NCBI GenBank assembly: GCA_934533135.1
Contig: CAKTBG010000003.1
Location: 58,774-122,773 of the forward strand
Source of the DNA: an uncultured Faecalibacterium sp.
GTDB lineage: Bacteria; Bacillota; Clostridia; Oscillospirales; Ruminococcaceae
DNA length: 64,000 nt
Reading direction: 5' to 3'
Below, piece by piece: positions 1 through 7,805 of the stretch. Under the pieces are notes generated by a model, which worked only from the letters and a program-made list of their open reading frames with translations, had not been told where the DNA came from and did no database searches. The position numbers and the translations under genes were made by a program. Position 1 is the first letter of the stretch. Each line of letters begins with the position of its first letter.

Positions 1-1
1 C

Positions 2-373
2 ACGCTGGTCTACGTCCTGCTGGGTGCCGTGGGCGTGCCGGTGCTGGCCAACTTCTCCGGCGGCATCGACAAGCTCGTTGGGCCTACCGGCGGCTTCCTG
101 CTCTCCTTCCCACTCATGGCCTACCTCATCGGTCTGGGTGTGGAGCATAAAGACGATTTCAAGGGTGCGTTTGTGGTCTTCCTCATCCTTGGCACCGTTG
201 TCAACTACGTTGTCGGCGTGGCCATGTTCGTCGTGGTGGCGCACAGCACCGTGGCCGTGGGGATCTCGGCCTGTGTGCTGCCCTTTATCCCCACCGCGAT
301 CCTCAAGGCGGTGCTGGCTTCCCTGCTGGGTCTGAACCTGCGGAAACGGATTCCCGGGCTGAAGACCGCATGA
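2..373 (+). CDS. bioY: Biotin transporter BioY, C-terminal part (cut by window edge)
   Basis: This is the last 123 residues of an integral membrane S-component that captures biotin for an ECF transporter. The frame is open from the left edge, so the start lies outside the window. The visible part has the BioY pattern: a GxPV segment followed by NFSGGIDKLVGPTGG near the start, then three to four hydrophobic segments and a basic tail (LRKRIPGLKTA). Its stop overlaps the ATG of the next gene (ATGA), so the two are probably translationally coupled. The family is recognised from sequence pattern only; specificity for biotin is inferred from the family. Confidence 0.85.
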   Translation, partial: TLVYVLLGAVGVPVLANFSGGIDKLVGPTGGFLLSFPLMAYLIGLGVEHKDDFKGAFVVFLILGTVVNYVVGVAMFVVVAHSTVAVGISACVLPFIPTAILKAVLASLLGLNLRKRIPGLKTA

Positions 374-774
374 GCATCGTACTGCGCCCGCATCACCTGC
401 TCTGCACACAGGGCTACTCCGGCCACGGCTACGATGATGCGTTTGTCGCCCATATGAACGAGATCGTCCATGCGCTGCGCGAGGTGCCCGGCACCAAGAT
501 CCAGCTTACCTTTTCCACAGATACGCTTTGCTCCTGCTGCCCCCACAAAAAGGGCGAAGATCTCTGCGACACGCAGGAAAAAGTGAAACGCTTCGACCGC
601 AAGACGGTGGAATACTTCGGTCTGGAAGAGAAGGAATACGTCTATCAGGATCTCATCCGTGCCATCGACGCAAACGCGACCCCTGCGATCTTGGCGGATA
701 TCTGCCGCGATTGCAGCTGGTTCCCCATCAGTGCCTGCTGCAAGAACATCTGCTCCGGACGCTACGTCAAGTGA
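370..774 (+). CDS. DUF1284 family cysteine-rich protein
   Basis: A 134-residue cytosolic protein starting LRPHHLLCTQG and rich in cysteine (CSCCPHKKGEDLC, CRDCSWFP, SACCKNICSG). It matches the DUF1284 family, in which clustered cysteines suggest iron-sulfur or metal binding; the function is unknown. It overlaps the upstream bioY stop by 4 bp, so it is expressed with the transporter. A link to biotin or Fe-S metabolism is possible because biotin synthase is an Fe-S enzyme, but that is only inference from position. Confidence 0.75.
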   Translation: MSIVLRPHHLLCTQGYSGHGYDDAFVAHMNEIVHALREVPGTKIQLTFSTDTLCSCCPHKKGEDLCDTQEKVKRFDRKTVEYFGLEEKEYVYQDLIRAIDANATPAILADICRDCSWFPISACCKNICSGRYVK

Positions 775-803
775 GCGGCTGCTTCGGAGATAAAAAAAGA
801 GAA

Positions 804-846
804 AAAGGCTGCTCGATGCGATAAAACGCACCGGGCAGCCTTTTTG
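804..846. terminator. Bidirectional terminator between convergent genes
   Basis: A stem of AAAGGCTGC against GCAGCCTTT, with A-rich and T-rich flanks on both sides, lies between the DUF1284 gene and the convergent membrane-protein gene and can serve both. Confidence 0.8.
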
Positions 847-853
847 CGCCGCG

Positions 854-2209
854 TTATGCAGGAGCGTGAAGCCGCAGCCATTCTGCGATCTGCCGGGTCT
901 GTTCGGGGGTCTCGGCGGTGAACCAATAGGTTCGACTTTCTGTTTCGATGCGGAGAAACACGGGGGCGGTGGGGTCAAGGCAGAATTTCGCCGCGCCCTC
1001 CCCCGAAACGGAGAAATCGCCCTCGAGGTAATGGGGCAGCCCCACGCCGAAGACACGAGAGCTTCCGGGCAGAGAATCCCGAAGCTCGACCTCCGTGATC
1101 TCATCCAATGGGATGGTGTACTTCTCCTTCGAGCCGTGGAGGGAGACAAGGGTGTTCTCGCTGGTGACTTCCAGCGCGGGCGGGTCGGAATCCACCATGC
1201 CGAGGATCGGCCCGATGAGCAGGCAGAGCAGCAGAACCGCTGCCACGGAGATCAGATAAAGTTTGCCGCCCTTCGTGGCGAGGTTGACCGTGGTGCCGAT
1301 GCCGAGACGCTTGGCGACCATGGTGCGGTTGTCGGACGGGTTATAGTAGAGCACACCGCCCAGCCATGCGTCGTCTTCGTCCGCGAGGATGTCCGCACCG
1401 GCGGTCAGGTGCTCCTGTGTGCGGCGGAGGGAGAGCTCCATCCAGAGCGACCCGGCGAGGATCACCACAGTCAGCAGCAGGAGGACGACCAGATAAAAGC
1501 GGGAATTCTGGAAGATTGCCATACACAGATTCAGCACGCCGCACGCCCAGAGGTTGAACCGCCAGAACCGATCCCAGTAAAGCCGCCGCACCCGGACAAG
1601 CGTTTGGTTGCGGGCAGAATCGCTCGTTATCATATCGGCACGGCGGCGGAAGAGCCACCGCCCGCAGATCCAGAGCAGAACCAGCGAGAGGGCGTCGGCC
1701 AGATAGACCCCGCGCAGCACGACCGGCTGCCCGGGAACCAATGCCGGGAGAACGCTGAGTACCAGCGGCAGGAGCAGCGTCCAGAGGCCGATGGGCTTCG
1801 GGAGAGAACATTCCGAAGCAGCCGTGTCCACGATCCGCACTGCGGGCGTGACCGGCCATTGCTGCTCCTTTTTAAGGGCTTTCAGCTCCCGGTTCGCCTT
1901 GAGGTAGGGCAGATAGGGCAGGAACATCATTGCGAGCAGCCAGACGATCCACAGCGTCATGGAGACCATGATATTCTGGATGAAAAACAGCGGAACGCTG
2001 ATAAGGATCAGCAAAACACAGACAAGATCCAGCCGCCTCCGGAATGTCCGCACGGTCTGCGAGACCTCCGGCAGAGCGTCGGCTTCCTCGGGCAGAGTGA
2101 CGCCCAGCAGCAGCCCTTTCTGGTGCCGGGTCTGGTTGCGCAGTTCCGCATAGACGAGAACCAGACAGCCGTAAAAACAGACGGCCATGATAAGGTTGAA
2201 CAGGAACAT
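854..2209 (-). CDS. Multi-pass membrane protein with DUF5808 segment and PH-like tail
   Basis: A 451-residue integral membrane protein of unknown function. It has hydrophobic segments near residues 1-20, 62-105, 140-190, 215-265 and 320-345. A soluble stretch around residues 283-313 (WLGGVLYYNPSDNRTMVAKR) matches the DUF5808 motif often attached to DUF1648-type proteins. The C-terminal part after about residue 350 reads like a bacterial PH-like beta domain. The gene starts 2 bp after the stop of a GntR-type regulator and is surely co-transcribed with it, as in YtrA-type regulator/membrane-protein pairs, so it is probably part of an envelope-stress or regulatory membrane unit. No enzymatic motif is visible. 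Confidence 0.7.
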   Translation of the reverse strand: MFLFNLIMAVCFYGCLVLVYAELRNQTRHQKGLLLGVTLPEEADALPEVSQTVRTFRRRLDLVCVLLILISVPLFFIQNIMVSMTLWIVWLLAMMFLPYLPYLKANRELKALKKEQQWPVTPAVRIVDTAASECSLPKPIGLWTLLLPLVLSVLPALVPGQPVVLRGVYLADALSLVLLWICGRWLFRRRADMITSDSARNQTLVRVRRLYWDRFWRFNLWACGVLNLCMAIFQNSRFYLVVLLLLTVVILAGSLWMELSLRRTQEHLTAGADILADEDDAWLGGVLYYNPSDNRTMVAKRLGIGTTVNLATKGGKLYLISVAAVLLLCLLIGPILGMVDSDPPALEVTSENTLVSLHGSKEKYTIPLDEITEVELRDSLPGSSRVFGVGLPHYLEGDFSVSGEGAAKFCLDPTAPVFLRIETESRTYWFTAETPEQTRQIAEWLRLHAPA

Positions 2210-2211
2210 CG

Positions 2212-2583
2212 TTATCCCTCCATTTCAGAGAACGCGGCTTTGCACTGAGCGAGAAATTCCTCCTGTGAAAGTCCGGCGGCTTTCGCCTCGCCTGCCAGCA
2301 ATCGCAGCTGCGCGAGCTGCTGGGCAGACAGGCATTTGCTGCCCGGCGGGGCGCAGACCACCGCACCGTTCCGGCGGTCGGTGACGAGATAGCCCTCGCT
2401 CTTGAGCAGCTGATACGCCTTGCTGACGGTCATCACGTTGACGCCCGCATCCTCGGCCAAAGCCCGGGTCGTCGGCAGACGCTCCCCGGGCAGGAGCTGG
2501 CCGCCCGCCACGGCCAGCACCACCTGATCGCGGATCTGTTTGTAAATGGGAACATCGCTTTGGAAATCCAAGCAGAAGAGCAT
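2212..2583 (-). CDS. GntR family regulator, YtrA subfamily
   Basis: A short (123-residue) winged-helix regulator: PIYKQIRDQVVLAVAGGQLLPGERLPTTRALA is the GntR recognition domain, followed by VNVMTVSKAYQLLKSEGYL and only a short C-terminal helix pair, as in the YtrA subfamily. I chose the ATG at 2583 because AGAGGTG lies 6 nt upstream of it; a GTG at 2592 is in frame but sits on the Shine-Dalgarno. It is the first gene of a two-gene unit with the membrane protein. A perfect inverted repeat at 2601-2619 overlaps its own -10 box, which suggests autorepression. Confidence 0.85.
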   Translation of the reverse strand: MLFCLDFQSDVPIYKQIRDQVVLAVAGGQLLPGERLPTTRALAEDAGVNVMTVSKAYQLLKSEGYLVTDRRNGAVVCAPPGSKCLSAQQLAQLRLLAGEAKAAGLSQEEFLAQCKAAFSEMEG

Positions 2584-2600
2584 TTGGCTCACCTCTTTCT

Positions 2601-2619
2601 GTATTATAGAGAATAATAC
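2601..2619. promoter_or_regulatory. Operator palindrome of the GntR/membrane-protein unit
   Basis: GTATTAT-AGAGA-ATAATAC is a perfect 7+7 inverted repeat. It overlaps the -10 hexamer of the leftward promoter, the expected place for a GntR autorepressor site. Confidence 0.7.
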
Positions 2620-2638
2620 AAATGATACAAAATGTCAA
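2610..2638 (-). promoter_or_regulatory. Promoter of the GntR/membrane-protein unit
   Basis: Reading leftward: TTGACA (2638-2633), 17 bp, TATTCT (2615-2610). Confidence 0.7.
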
Positions 2639-2651
2639 GGCTGTTTGCGGA

Positions 2652-2680
2652 TTGCATTCTTGCAGCAAGGATGCTACAAT
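2652..2680 (+). promoter_or_regulatory. Promoter of the aminopeptidase gene
   Basis: TTGCAT, 17 bp spacer, TACAAT; the coding start is 63 bp downstream. Confidence 0.65.
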
Positions 2681-2743
2681 AAAGTACAGCAAACCACCGC
2701 CGCCGGACGTTTTTCCGGCAGAATAAGAAAGAAGGTTCGTTCT

Positions 2744-4543
2744 ATGAGCATGAACACGGTCAACGAGCGTATTGCTGCACTGCGTGCCGCAATGGAGGCA
2801 CAGGGCTGCGCCGCCTATATCATCCCCACCGGCGACCCGCATTCCAGCGAGTACCTGCCGACCCACTACAACTCCCGCGAGTATTTCTCCGGCTTCACCG
2901 GCGAAAACTCCAATCTGGTCGTCACCCGCACCGGCAGTGCGCTCTGGGCAGACGGCCGTTTCTTCGTGCAGGCCGAAAAGCAGCTGGCCGGTACTGAGAT
3001 CGCGCTGCAGAAGATGGGCGAGCCGGGTGTGCCGACCGTGGAAGAATACTGCGCCAAGGCTCTGAACGAGGGCGAGGCACTGGGTCTGTGCGGCTTCACC
3101 GCCGCCTGCGGCTTGGTGCGCAGCCTGCAGAAGGCTCTGGACGCCAAGCACTGCACCATCAAGACCCTGCATCTGGAGGATGAGCTGTGGACCGAGGGCC
3201 GCCCGGAGCTGCCTGCAACGCCCGCATGGATCCTGAGCAAGGAGTATGCCGGGTTCTCCCCCGCCGAAAAGCTGGATCAGCTGCGCACCAAGCTCAAGGA
3301 GCTGGGCTGCACCGCGCAGTTCGTCGGCAAGCTGGACAATCTGGCATGGCTGCTGAACCTGCGCGCCATGGACATCCACTGCACCCCCTATGCAATGGCT
3401 TTCTGCTATGTCACCCCCGACAAGGCAATCCTCTTCATCAACACCGCCCGCGTCACCCCGGAAGCCGCTGCAGAGCTGAAGGAGAACGGCGTCGAGCTGG
3501 CCGAGTACGATGACGTTGTGCGGTACATGGCTGCCGTCACCGAGCCGCAGACCGTTCTGGCAGATCCGGCCAGTGTCAACTACGAGGTCTACAAGACCCT
3601 TGCCGAAAACGCTGCCCTGACCGTCAAGGACGAGGCCGACCCCCTGCTGCCGATGAAGGGCATCAAGAACGAGGTCGAGCTGGCGCACACCCGCGAAGCC
3701 CACATCCGCGACGGCGTGGCGATGGTCCGCTTTGAGAAGGAGCTGGAAGAGCGGATGGCTGCCGGCGAAGAGCTGACCGAGCTGACCGTGGACGAGATCC
3801 TCCACAAGCACCGCAGCGCACAGGACAAGTTCCTTGTGGAGAGCTTCAACACCATCGCGGCTTACGGCCCCAACGCCGCCATGATGCACTACCATGCGAC
3901 CGAGGCCGACCACGCCAAGCTGGAGCGCAAGGGCTTCCTGCTGGTGGACAGCGGCGCGACCTACATGGACGGCACCACCGACATCACCCGCACCTATCCG
4001 CTGGGCGAGCTGACCGAGGACGAGCGGCTGTTCTACACTTGGACCCTGCAGAGCCACATCGACATCGCCAAGGCAGTCTGGCTGGACTACTGCGACGGCC
4101 ATATGCTGGATACCATCGCCCGCGAACCGCTGTGGCAGCATCTCATCAACTACCGCTGCGGCACCGGCCACAGCGTCAGCTTTGTGGGCAATGTCCACGA
4201 AGGCCCGCAGGCTCTGAACGGCCGCAACACCGTGGTCTTTAAGCCGGGCATGATCGTTACCGACGAGCCGGGCGTCTACGAAGGCGGCGTAGTCGGCATC
4301 CGCATCGAGAACGAGCTGGAGTGCTATCACAAGGCCTCCAACCAGTACGGCGAGTTCCTCGCCTTCCGGCCGGTGATGTATGTGCCCATCGACACCGCCC
4401 CCATCGTGCCGGGCATCCTGACCCGCGACGAGCTGGATTGGCTGAACGATTACCATCGTCAGGTCTTTGAGAAGCTGGCTCCCCGCCTGAACGACGAGGA
4501 GCGCGACTGGCTGGCCAAGAAGTGCGCCGCCATCGGAGCCTGA
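2744..4543 (+). CDS. pepP: Xaa-Pro aminopeptidase (M24 family, aminopeptidase P type)
   Basis: A 599-residue cytosolic metallopeptidase that removes the N-terminal residue from peptides with proline in second position. It has the long three-domain layout: two creatinase-like N-terminal domains (residues about 5-310) and a pita-bread catalytic domain. Metal ligands are visible in order: the two Asp of DSGATYMDGTTDITRT, His of GTGHSVSFVGNVHEGP, Glu of TDEPGVYEGG and Glu of RIENELEC. The start at 2744 is preceded by AAAGAAGG; the open frame extends upstream into the GntR promoter and that extension is not credible. It stands alone, ending in a bidirectional terminator. Confidence 0.93.
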   Translation: MSMNTVNERIAALRAAMEAQGCAAYIIPTGDPHSSEYLPTHYNSREYFSGFTGENSNLVVTRTGSALWADGRFFVQAEKQLAGTEIALQKMGEPGVPTVEEYCAKALNEGEALGLCGFTAACGLVRSLQKALDAKHCTIKTLHLEDELWTEGRPELPATPAWILSKEYAGFSPAEKLDQLRTKLKELGCTAQFVGKLDNLAWLLNLRAMDIHCTPYAMAFCYVTPDKAILFINTARVTPEAAAELKENGVELAEYDDVVRYMAAVTEPQTVLADPASVNYEVYKTLAENAALTVKDEADPLLPMKGIKNEVELAHTREAHIRDGVAMVRFEKELEERMAAGEELTELTVDEILHKHRSAQDKFLVESFNTIAAYGPNAAMMHYHATEADHAKLERKGFLLVDSGATYMDGTTDITRTYPLGELTEDERLFYTWTLQSHIDIAKAVWLDYCDGHMLDTIAREPLWQHLINYRCGTGHSVSFVGNVHEGPQALNGRNTVVFKPGMIVTDEPGVYEGGVVGIRIENELECYHKASNQYGEFLAFRPVMYVPIDTAPIVPGILTRDELDWLNDYHRQVFEKLAPRLNDEERDWLAKKCAAIGA

Positions 4544-4605
4544 GCACGGGAGATCCTGCGCTTTGGCCGGGCAGATCCGGTGAGATCGGAAATATCAGAA
4601 AGTAA

Positions 4606-4653
4606 GAAAGCCCCCTGTGCAGAAGAAGGTACAAACTGCACAGGGGGCTTTCT
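4606..4653. terminator. Bidirectional terminator pepP / gntP
   Basis: GAAAGCCCCCTGTGC pairs with GCACAGGGGGCTTTC, between two convergent genes. Confidence 0.85.
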
Positions 4654-4707
4654 GTTTATGGCTGAAACGAAAGACTCTACACAATTCCGCAAGGAAAACT
4701 ACGGAAC

Positions 4708-6165
4708 TTAGTGGATGAAGATGCTCAGGATGCAGATGAGGATCGAGCCGAAGACCGGAACCAGAATGGAGCCGATGGTCCAAGTCTTCAGGCTGGTCTT
4801 GATGTCCATTCCGCTGAAGTTGGTCACGACATGGAAATAGCTGTCGTTCAGGAAGGACGGGCACATGGAGGTCAGGCAGACGGCCAGACCCGCCAGATAG
4901 GGGTTGACGCCCAGCGTCGTCAGCATCGGAGCGATGATGGCGGAACCGGTGATCATGGCCGTGGTGCCGGAACCCTGCGGGAAGCGCATGATGGTGCCGA
5001 TCAGAAGGGGAACCAGAATGCCCGGGATGCCCAGAGCCACGATGCCGTCGGCCATCATACCGGCTGCACCGGTGGCCTTGACGACTGCGCCCAGAGCACC
5101 GCCGCCTGCGGTGATCATGCAGATGGGGCCTGCGTCACGCAGAGCCTCGTTCATCATGTTGACAACGGTCTTGTTGTCCAGATCCTTTGCCAGCAGGAAA
5201 GCACCCAGACAGAGGGAGATGAACAGTGCGATGACGGGGTTGCCGAGGAAGGTGATGATCTGGCCGATCAGGACGCCCTTGAGGGCCGTCTGGCTGACCA
5301 GCGTGTTGGCAAGGATCAGGAAGACGGGCAGCAGCAGGATGGTGAACGACAGACCTGCGCTCGGGAGCTTTTCGGTGCTCAGCAGCTCGGTGAAATCCTC
5401 GTTCTCCAGCTCTTTGCCGGCCTTGATCTTGGCGTCGATCTTGTCCAGAACCTTCAGCTGTGCTTCGGTGTACTTGCTGCGGTCGATCTCATAGGGAACG
5501 ACGAACTGGGGGTATTTGTTGCCGAACCAGCGGAACAGATAGACCGAGAAAACGAACAGCGGGATCGAGAAGAGCAGACCGGCGATGATGAACAGGCCGA
5601 GGTCGATCGCAATGCCGTCCTTCTGGAAGGTGCTTACCACGGCCAGAGGGCCGGGCGTGGGGGGAACCATGAAGTGGGTGATGTACAGACCCATGCCAAG
5701 GATGCCGCCCAGACCGACCATGGATTTCTTGGTCAGACGGGAGAACTCTTTGGCCAGAGAGGACAGAATGACAAAGCCGGAATCGCAGAAGACCGGGATG
5801 GAGACCACAAAACCGGTCAGACCCAGAACCACGTCTGCGCGCTTGACGCCGACCAGTTTCAGGATGGTGATGGCCATCCGCTTGGCGGCACCGCTCTTTT
5901 CGAGGAAGATGCCCATGATGCAGCCGAAGCCGATCACGATGCCGATGCTGGTCATCGTGCCGCCAAAGCCGCCGGTGACGGTGTTGATGGCGACGCTCAG
6001 CAGGTTGCCGCCCTCATTTCCAGTGCCAGCCAGCAGGTAGTTGCCGGAGAGAACCGCAATGAGGATCGCAGAAATGATCAGAGAGGGAAAGGCGTGCATT
6101 CTTGTGCAGATGATCAGAACCATCATGACGACAACGCCGATCAGCATTGCTATGACTGGATTCAT
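4708..6165 (-). CDS. GntP family sugar-acid/hydroxyacid permease
   Basis: A 485-residue polytopic membrane protein with about 12 hydrophobic segments. The conserved GntP stretches SIPVFCDSGFVILSSLAKEF, MVPPTPGPLAV and FPQGSGTTAMITG are present. GntP proteins are proton symporters for gluconate and related sugar acids or glycerate. A charged cytoplasmic insertion of about 45 residues (SKYTEAQLKVLDKID region) lengthens it relative to the 447-residue E. coli GntP. It is the last gene of a leftward unit with the UxaA-type lyase subunits and the LarA homolog, so it most likely imports their substrate. The actual substrate cannot be read from the sequence. Confidence 0.88.
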   Translation of the reverse strand: MNPVIAMLIGVVVMMVLIICTRMHAFPSLIISAILIAVLSGNYLLAGTGNEGGNLLSVAINTVTGGFGGTMTSIGIVIGFGCIMGIFLEKSGAAKRMAITILKLVGVKRADVVLGLTGFVVSIPVFCDSGFVILSSLAKEFSRLTKKSMVGLGGILGMGLYITHFMVPPTPGPLAVVSTFQKDGIAIDLGLFIIAGLLFSIPLFVFSVYLFRWFGNKYPQFVVPYEIDRSKYTEAQLKVLDKIDAKIKAGKELENEDFTELLSTEKLPSAGLSFTILLLPVFLILANTLVSQTALKGVLIGQIITFLGNPVIALFISLCLGAFLLAKDLDNKTVVNMMNEALRDAGPICMITAGGGALGAVVKATGAAGMMADGIVALGIPGILVPLLIGTIMRFPQGSGTTAMITGSAIIAPMLTTLGVNPYLAGLAVCLTSMCPSFLNDSYFHVVTNFSGMDIKTSLKTWTIGSILVPVFGSILICILSIFIH

Positions 6166-6247
6166 ACAGAATCCTCCTTATCTTTTCTTCGGGGTGAACA
6201 GTCGGATGGGAAATGTGTAGAGAAAAGGTGCAAATGAAATTCCGGGC

Positions 6248-7411
6248 TCAGATGACCGGGCCGAGGCAGTGGATGTCGATGGCACTGAAATACTGGATGG
6301 CCTCATTTTTGGTCATTTCACCGCTCAGCACCCGCAGCAGCTTGGCAAAGGCTTCCTCGCCCACCTGCTCGATGGTCTTGTCGCCGGTGATGATCAGACC
6401 GGCGTTCAGATCCATATCGTTTTCCATCCGCTGGTAGGTGTTGGGGTTGCCGCAGATCTTGATCACCGGCATACTGGGGAATCCCTGCGGTGCGCCCCGC
6501 CCGGTGGAGAAGAGCATGAACTGTGCGCCGGTGGCGGCCATGCCGGTCAGGATCTCCGGTTCGCGGCCCGGGGTATCCTTGATCCACAGACCCTTCTGGT
6601 CGGTGACGTGCTGGGGGTATTCCAGAACGCCCTGAATGGGGCGGGTGCCGCTCTTGACGATGGCACCCAGACTCTTTTCCTCAATGCTGGACAGGCCGCC
6701 GGCGATGTTGCCGGGGGTGGGCTGGCCTTTGCGCATATCGCAGCCGATGCTCTTGGCACGGTTTTCCATGTTGTTGACGATCTCGTAGATCTTGTCGGCC
6801 ACCTGCTCGTTGACCGCACGGCGGGCCAGCAGATGTTCGCCGCCCAAAAACTCGGTGGTCTCGCCAAAGATGACCGTGGCACCCAGATCCACCAGCTTGT
6901 CGGCCACATACCCGATCACGCAGTTGGAGGCCATGCCGCTGGTGGTGTCGGAAGCACCGCACTTGATGGCCATGACGATCTTCGAGACGTCCACCGGCTG
7001 CCGCTGCAGGCCGGAGATCTCGATGACCAGTTTGCGGGCAAGGTCGGTGCCCAGCTGGATGGCCTTGCTGACGCCGCCCAGCTCCTGAATGTGGATAATC
7101 TCCACGTGCTTGCCGGTGGCCGACAGCTCCCGGTACATCCGCTCATGGTCGGTGCCTTCGCAGCCAAGGCTGACGATCAGGATGGCACCGACGTTGGGGC
7201 TCATGCCAAGGCTGATGAGGGTATCGGTGACCCGCTCCAGATCCGGCGGCATCTGGCAGCACCCCTGATGATGCAGGTAGGTGATGGTGCCCTGCACCTG
7301 ATGGCAGATGGCGTTGGCCACATCGTTGGCGCAGGTCACACTGGGGATCACAGCAACATAGTTGCGTGCGCCGACTTTTCCGTCGGGGCGCACATAGCCC
7401 ATAAACTCCAT
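6248..7411 (-). CDS. UxaA family lyase, large (catalytic) subunit
   Basis: A 387-residue protein of the altronate/galactarate dehydratase C-terminal family, which acts on sugar acids or sulfo/hydroxy acids by beta-elimination using iron. It begins GYVRPDGKVGARNYVAVIPSV and has the conserved cysteine-containing blocks HQGCCQMPPD, VSLGCEG, IKCGASDTTSG and KICGNPN. The N-terminal SAF domain of full UxaA is absent and is supplied by the separate small gene just upstream, the arrangement also used by sulfolactate sulfo-lyase (SuyA/SuyB). The start at 7411 has GGAGG 8 nt upstream. Candidate substrates are a hexarate or aldonate, a tetronate, or sulfolactate; context with glycerate kinase and GarR favours a sugar acid. 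Confidence 0.85.
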   Translation of the reverse strand: MEFMGYVRPDGKVGARNYVAVIPSVTCANDVANAICHQVQGTITYLHHQGCCQMPPDLERVTDTLISLGMSPNVGAILIVSLGCEGTDHERMYRELSATGKHVEIIHIQELGGVSKAIQLGTDLARKLVIEISGLQRQPVDVSKIVMAIKCGASDTTSGMASNCVIGYVADKLVDLGATVIFGETTEFLGGEHLLARRAVNEQVADKIYEIVNNMENRAKSIGCDMRKGQPTPGNIAGGLSSIEEKSLGAIVKSGTRPIQGVLEYPQHVTDQKGLWIKDTPGREPEILTGMAATGAQFMLFSTGRGAPQGFPSMPVIKICGNPNTYQRMENDMDLNAGLIITGDKTIEQVGEEAFAKLLRVLSGEMTKNEAIQYFSAIDIHCLGPVI

Positions 7412-7424
7412 GATGAACTCCTCC

Positions 7425-7736
7425 TTACTTGCCTTCCTTGGCCCAGTCACCGCGGCCGCGCATACTGTCCAGATTGTGGACGTGTACATACTCGCCCTTG
7501 CAGATGTCTCGGGTGGCAATGCCGATCTCTTCGCCGTATTTGTTGATGAGCTCGCCCTTCTTGATCTCCCGGACGGCGATCTTGTGGCCGTAGGGCACAT
7601 CGCCGATCACGGTGACGGTCTCCGAATTGCCCTTTTTATCCCGGATCTCCACCTCCGTGCCGTCGGTGATGCCGTTGGCAAAGATCGTGGCGACATTGTC
7701 CTTGTCGTTGACCTTCAATGCCAGCTTTAATTCCAT
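7425..7736 (-). CDS. UxaA family lyase, small SAF-domain subunit
   Basis: A 103-residue SAF (antifreeze-like) domain protein: LALKVNDKDNVATIFANGI, PYGHKIAVREIKKGE and IGIATRDICKGEYVHVHNL are typical of the N-terminal domain of altronate dehydratase. It ends 13 bp before the large subunit and must form a heteromer with it. The ATG at 7736 is preferred over the GTG at 7745, because GGAG lies at a usable distance only from the ATG. Confidence 0.85.
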   Translation of the reverse strand: MELKLALKVNDKDNVATIFANGITDGTEVEIRDKKGNSETVTVIGDVPYGHKIAVREIKKGELINKYGEEIGIATRDICKGEYVHVHNLDSMRGRGDWAKEGK

Positions 7737-7805
7737 TGCGTTCACGCTCCTTTATCCTGTAAGATCGTATGAAATGGCACCCTGCTGCGCCATTGTGGTA
7801 CAAGA

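Noticed and set aside
2225..4456. 743-residue open frame antisense to pepP and the GntR gene
   Set aside because: It mirrors pepP on the other strand, has low-complexity Gly/Ala/Val/His composition and no ribosome site; a by-product of high GC.
4711..6237. 508-residue Asp/Gln/His-rich frame antisense to gntP
   Set aside because: The composition is the typical mirror image of a hydrophobic membrane protein.
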